DNA from: Bretschneidera sinensis
Lineage: Eukaryota; Streptophyta; Magnoliopsida; Brassicales; Akaniaceae
Assembly: GCA_023935145.1 (NCBI GenBank)
Contig: CM043698.1
Coordinates: 143,386,001-143,450,000 of the forward strand
Direction: 5' to 3'
DNA: 64,000 nt
Shown here: positions 59,857 to 64,000 of the stretch, piece after piece
Layout: each line of letters starts with the position of its first letter
How positions within the stretch are numbered: the stretch's first letter is position 1
Translations under genes and position numbers: made by a program
Notes under the pieces: generated by a model
The model's input: only the letters and a program-made list of their open reading frames with translations
Told to the model about the DNA's origin: nothing
Databases searched by the model: none

Positions 59857-60766
59857 ATATTTTATTTGCTTACACAAACATGCTATAATATTTATTATAT
59901 AAATTAAAGTGTGTTTCATCTTACACAAGACCCAGTCCTATCAAAGACCTTATATTTTGTCAAGGAATTTCGTATTTAAATTTAAATATGATTTATTATT
60001 AAGATAGTTTTATCAATGTCTTATTTAATATAATCATTATAGTATTAAAAGTTCATATGCATTCAATACTCAATTATTTAAAACTCCATTTAATTTTGAT
60101 GGTACGCACAAAATGTAGTTCCCTTTTGAGATTGAACAAGTTTCCCAATCAGTATTAGGTGTAGTATAAGATGCCACTGTGACTCAAATAATTTAAAAAT
60201 TCAGTTTAAAAATTCTTATCCTCCATCAAACTTAAATAATTCCCTCCAGCCTGCAACGAGAGAGTTTTTTGTAATTTAATATTTCTATTATTAGAGAGAA
60301 AGGAAGCAGAGAAGGATGGAGATAGAAAATTTTCTAGGGTTGTTTTTTTATAAGAAAAAAAGTGTAGAACAAAGGACTATGTACAAGATAGGCTTCAATA
60401 AAATCTATACGGTGAATCTCATTTACAAAATAGTTTCCTCCAGCCAAAAAAAGAGAGAGTATTAAGCCAACAATCTTTAAGAAAATAAATCGATCTTTCC
60501 ACCCTGTCAAAAAGCTCCCCTATTACTTTATAAGCTAACCACAAATGGAGGATGGGATCAAGGTGATGTGCTTCTTCTTTTCACTTGAAGATTGAAAAAT
60601 TGTTCCACGCCCAAATCTCCTGAACCACAGACTCACTACGCAATGCAATAAAGCCCCAAAACCCAATAAATTTAAAACAATGAAAAACAGCCCGATAAGC
60701 CATGAATTTGTCATTGATTTGACTACTTCCGTACCACTCCTAGAAATGAGTCATATAGGCAATATG

Positions 60767-61020
60767 TAGGGCTGTAAATCGGCTCAGGCCGCCCGAGCTC
60801 GATTATTAGCTCACTCAAACTCGCTGATAACGCTTCATGAGCCAATCTCGAGCAGAATTTTAGCTCATTAAATTCTTGTGTCGAGCATGAGAATAGTGTG
60901 GCTTGCCTCAATAACACTCGAGCATTTTCAGCTCGTTACTTTCCAAGCTGAGCAATCAATACAATTCGTCTCAGCTCGATTTAAATTAAAATATAAATAT
61001 ATTTATATACTGTTATACAT
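60767..61020. repeat. GAGCTC-rich dispersed repeat (copy in block 4)
   Basis: TAGGGCTGTAAATCGGCTC start, then CCCGAGCTCGATT, CTCGAGCA and CAGCTCGTTAC motifs as at 6043. Boundaries are uncertain. Confidence 0.33.
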
Positions 61021-61339
61021 ATATAAAACTCCCATACAAGTTTTACAATACAGGAAATAAAAGTCAACTTTACTTCAAGGGAAAAACTTACATTTAAAAT
61101 AAAAAAGGGGAAAACTTACATAAAAAAGTACTTCAAGCAAAAAACTACCATATATATAGTCTTATATAGTTACTAGGGCTTTTATGTTCAACTCTTCTTT
61201 TTGTCATTGAGCTCAATATCATATCTCATAACAATATCATACCTATACCATTTCAGGTCCAAGGTACAACTGCACCCCCAAAATAAACTCTAAACAATGG
61301 CTTAAACCTTCTAAGAGTAGTTACTTTATCATGCTAGAG

Positions 61340-63622
61340 CTACTGATTCGATCCACCAGCTTGGGCCTTTTGTAGTCCTATGACCAGTTTCCCCTCTGGT
61401 TCCTTCCGAGAAAAGTTAACTGCAAAGTCCACCACTCATGGTCACTATCTCTTCATACATCAAATAGTAACTCACAAGTGCATTAAGTAAACACTTTAAA
61501 AACTTTCAAAATGTTTTTCAGGTAAGATACAGAAAACTATTAAAGATTAATCAAGGTGCATGAAAGAAAGAACTAAAATGATATTGCTATTATTTAGAAA
61601 ATTTAAATATGTAATTTCATTACACAGGATCAATAGAAAGTGAAATGTGTTTATATATGCAAAATTGAGCTCAAAATAATTACTTGATTGTGACTAAAAG
61701 AGTAAGATGTGATGGCAGAAATAAGAGTGATAATTCAAAATTAGAAAACATAATTATCAAGATTGCCTGAGCATTACTTAAGCTAGAATTACATGAATTA
61801 CCTTTGTCACCGGGTTTACCATCCATCAAAGTCATGTACCCTCTGAGCCCTTCTAAGTTGTAAGTCTTGCTGCTATTGAGAGGCCGAGAGTAGTAGTTAA
61901 ACTGCCACTCAAGGCCTGTTGTATCCTGGACTCTAATTGGAATTCGTTGCCCAGCAGAAATTTTAGGGAAGAAAGCCTGCATTATTTAGTATCTATTACC
62001 ACAAAAGACTTTAAATCCAAGGTCTACTAGACACTATAACAAGACCATATGTCATTTCTCATGAATCAATTAGTTTAATGACCATGCAGAGCCATTAAAC
62101 AAAAGGGAAACTGGTAGAGGGGAGTAGCCTTTCTACTTTCCTCCTCCCTAAGCATGGTTTTAGTTATTACAATCATCAACATCTTAACATACAGACTTAC
62201 CTCCGCATGCTTTTTCGGAATCAACATGCAACCCGTCCTGGGATCAGAATCAGTTGCAGTCAAGATTTTATTGAATAAAGAGACAAGTTGATGCTCTCTG
62301 GCTTCTATAGGCTTCTGACCATTTGGTTCAGAGGTTGATGATGTTGGATCGGCCCCACAGTTTCCTGCAACTGAACATCAACATAGAGTTAGTAGTCAAT
62401 GAAAAACAATGATCATCCAGTATAACAGTTTAAAATTGCAAGCTATAAATATACTTTTTGAAAAAAAAAGACCGCACTTCAATGGAATCATAACTGGTGA
62501 GGTAGAACCACAAGCATAGTATCAACAGAGAGGGAGAAGAATTAAAAAGAAACCAAGAAACAAATGCGGTGCAAATAACAGTGGAATCACAAAAAACCTC
62601 AAAAATAGGTATTTATTCGTCAACCAATGCACTAATGTCCAAAACATAATAGAGTGCTCTTATATATGCACAAAAACCTAACTATAAAAGGAAACAAAAT
62701 ATTAAGTCCTCAAACAAATCAAAATCCCTCAAATAGAATCCCTAATTTTAAATCTATTTCTGTAATATTCCGTTTAAAATCCTTGATTAGTACTCCATAG
62801 TAATCACCCTTCTAGATAGAAGAGTCGGAAAGAAACACACAACTCCATGTTACTTCCTTGGTTTGTCACCGACAAGAAAAAAGAAAGAAGACTCTGAGCC
62901 CGCAATAGGTCACATTTAATTTCAAGACAAATTAGGTAGAACATTTAGCATAAGCTAAAAGCCTTTCAGTCCATCCAGGGTTTTTATAATTTTCAAACTT
63001 ATCTCCACCTTTCTTTAAAGCAAAGAGAGCAAAATAAAGGAATTTATCTTCCTTCCTCCTTAATGCAATAAAATAAAGTTTTCCTCTTCTATAAGACATT
63101 TTTTATTCAAACAGTACATCAACATTTTCTTGTATAAAATCTGGCATGACAGCTTAAAGCTTCAACAGATTGATTGAACAAATAGATTACCAATGTCCTT
63201 TAATTCAAATGATGGGGTAGACTTTGGCCCAGAAATTTCTCTGTCCGAGTAAACAGACAAGTCGACTCGAGAGGGGCCCCTCAATGATGAGCATTCCATG
63301 CATTCTATGCCACCGATATCCAATATTATATGTGTATATCTTGACATAATGCAACCACAGTGAATTGCCTGGGCAGGAAAATGAAGCATCAGCGTATAGA
63401 GAATATAGAGTAGTAATCAAAAGCGAGTTCTTTGATTAAGAATGATCAGGATATAAATCCACAGGAGAAAGACACAATATGACCGCCCATAAAGGCCAGC
63501 AAGGAGAAAATGTGCAAAAGCATTAAAAAGTTCAAGATATCTTTTCGAAAGTAACACAATTTCTCCAGCCATCATCATTCAAGTGAAAGATACTGCAAAA
63601 TCTTCCCTCCTCATAAGCAGAG
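61340..63622 (-). pseudogene. VAL-like B3 gene copy 5: exons 2-6, exon 2 damaged, exon 1 beyond the window
   Basis: Exons on the minus strand are 63541-63622, 63191-63368, 62201-62370, 61802-61976 and 61340-61419. Exons 3-6 are open and in phase: GGIECMEC, LVSLFNKILTATDSD, AFFPKISAGQRIPIRVQD, LEWQFNYYSRP, VNFSRKEPEGKLVIGLQ. The stop falls two codons earlier than in copy 1 (AAG to TAG). In exon 2 the donor GT has become AT, and the last zinc ligand Cys69 is Phe (NCVTFEK). So the zinc domain is compromised and splicing of intron 2 would fail or shift. The B3 domain is complete. Exon 1 would lie about 5.5 kb upstream, past 64000, if the block continues. Confidence 0.85.
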
Positions 63623-64000
63623 CTGAATTTACAAAAGACTTAAGTCAATTAATAATAAACAGCGTGGGAAAGGAAGAAGATTCAATCAAATTTATAATCC
63701 CATCACAAGCTTTACCATGAAGACAATAAAGACGCACAAGTGAAAATAAAACGAGTACTTTGCCGGGAGTACAGACAATTCATCTAATAGGAAATATTAA
63801 AATTTATAAACTTGTTCGCATGTGATGTGGAGTTAAAATCTAATTCTGCAACTAAGATCCCTCCAGAATATAAAGTTAGGCACTAAAGGTGATCACACCA
63901 AATAGGGGCAGTTATGATAGAGGAGAGAAAAGAAGAAAAAGTAAAAGAAAGACAAAGAAACTTCGTAGCGAAAAACCTTATTGAAACAACTTATGTTTGT

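Larger units (their letters stand above)
50016..64000. repeat. Segmental duplication block 4 (most complete)
   Basis: This is the longest continuous copy, used here as reference. It holds B3 copy 4 with exon 1 (57211-57341), the possible upstream exon (57891-57996), the Mutator-like element, and B3 copy 5 up to the right edge. The distance from exon 5 of copy 4 to exon 5 of copy 5 is about 11.9 kb. Intron 1 (51686-57210, 5.5 kb), 57342-58981 and 59857-61339 contain no other gene I can recognise. Confidence 0.85.

Noticed and set aside
1..64000. CRISPR arrays, operons, phage or organelle-derived segments
   Set aside because: No regularly spaced identical repeats, no prokaryotic gene layout, and the tRNA is of nuclear type with a Pol III terminator.

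Overview
This window is plant nuclear DNA from a eudicot. It is AT-rich, its genes have short exons with GT-AG introns, and it is dominated by Ty1/copia LTR retrotransposons and small DNA transposons. It also carries a nuclear tRNA-Phe gene, an NB-LRR remnant and exons of a VAL/HSI2-type B3 factor. The style of the NB-LRR C-terminus reminds me of Citrus, but that is only an impression.

About half of the window is a segmental duplication with a period near 12 kb. Duplicated blocks lie at 883-11435, 21358-24409, 29686-35072, 46690-50015 and 50016-64000. Each block carries, on the minus strand, part of one compact gene. That gene has six exons totalling 822 nt (273 codons plus stop): an N-terminal VAL-type Cys/His zinc domain followed directly by a B3 DNA-binding domain, with no CW domain and no EAR tail. 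I mapped the exons by reading splice sites and checking phase, and the exon lengths agree between copies. No copy in the window is complete and undamaged. Copy 1 (6610-8897) is clean but lacks exon 1. Copy 2 (23761-31304) has stops, lost splice sites and a retrotransposon in an intron. Copy 3 (46912-47343) is two exons. Copy 4 (50016-57341) has exon 1 but carries a frameshift and a truncated exon 5. Copy 5 (61340-63622) runs towards the right edge and has lost one splice donor and one zinc ligand. An exon 1 stub of a further copy lies at 2589-2632.

Three bodies and six LTRs of one copia family (called copia-A here) sit in or beside the duplication: a tandem LTR-body-LTR-body-LTR at 11436-21357 (minus strand), a full-length insertion with a CATTA target duplication at 24410-29685, and a solo LTR with an ATTCC duplication at 39039-39864. 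All three bodies share the same internal deletions. They have lost the middle of gag, the reverse transcriptase core and part of RNase H, yet one still has an open frame of 1093 codons. This looks like a non-autonomous lineage that multiplied after losing its polymerase. In the tandem array the two outer flanks come from different points of the duplicated unit, and the removed interval includes exon 1 of the B3 gene. Recombination between elements therefore appears to have shaped the array. A second copia family (copia-B) is present as fragments at two duplication edges (1-882 and 35073-37590).

The stretch from about 37.6 to 46.7 kb is not duplicated here. It holds a hairpin MITE, the solo LTR, a broken 3' end of an NB-LRR gene (42288-43086), a tRNA-Phe(GAA) gene (44551-44623) and the last exons of a gene I do not recognise (45615-46250). 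Small elements travel with the duplicated blocks: a Mutator-like element of about 875 bp with 27-bp inverted ends, a 78-bp CACTA-ended hairpin, a variable alternating purine-pyrimidine minisatellite and a TA microsatellite. No stretch looks prokaryotic, viral or CRISPR-like.
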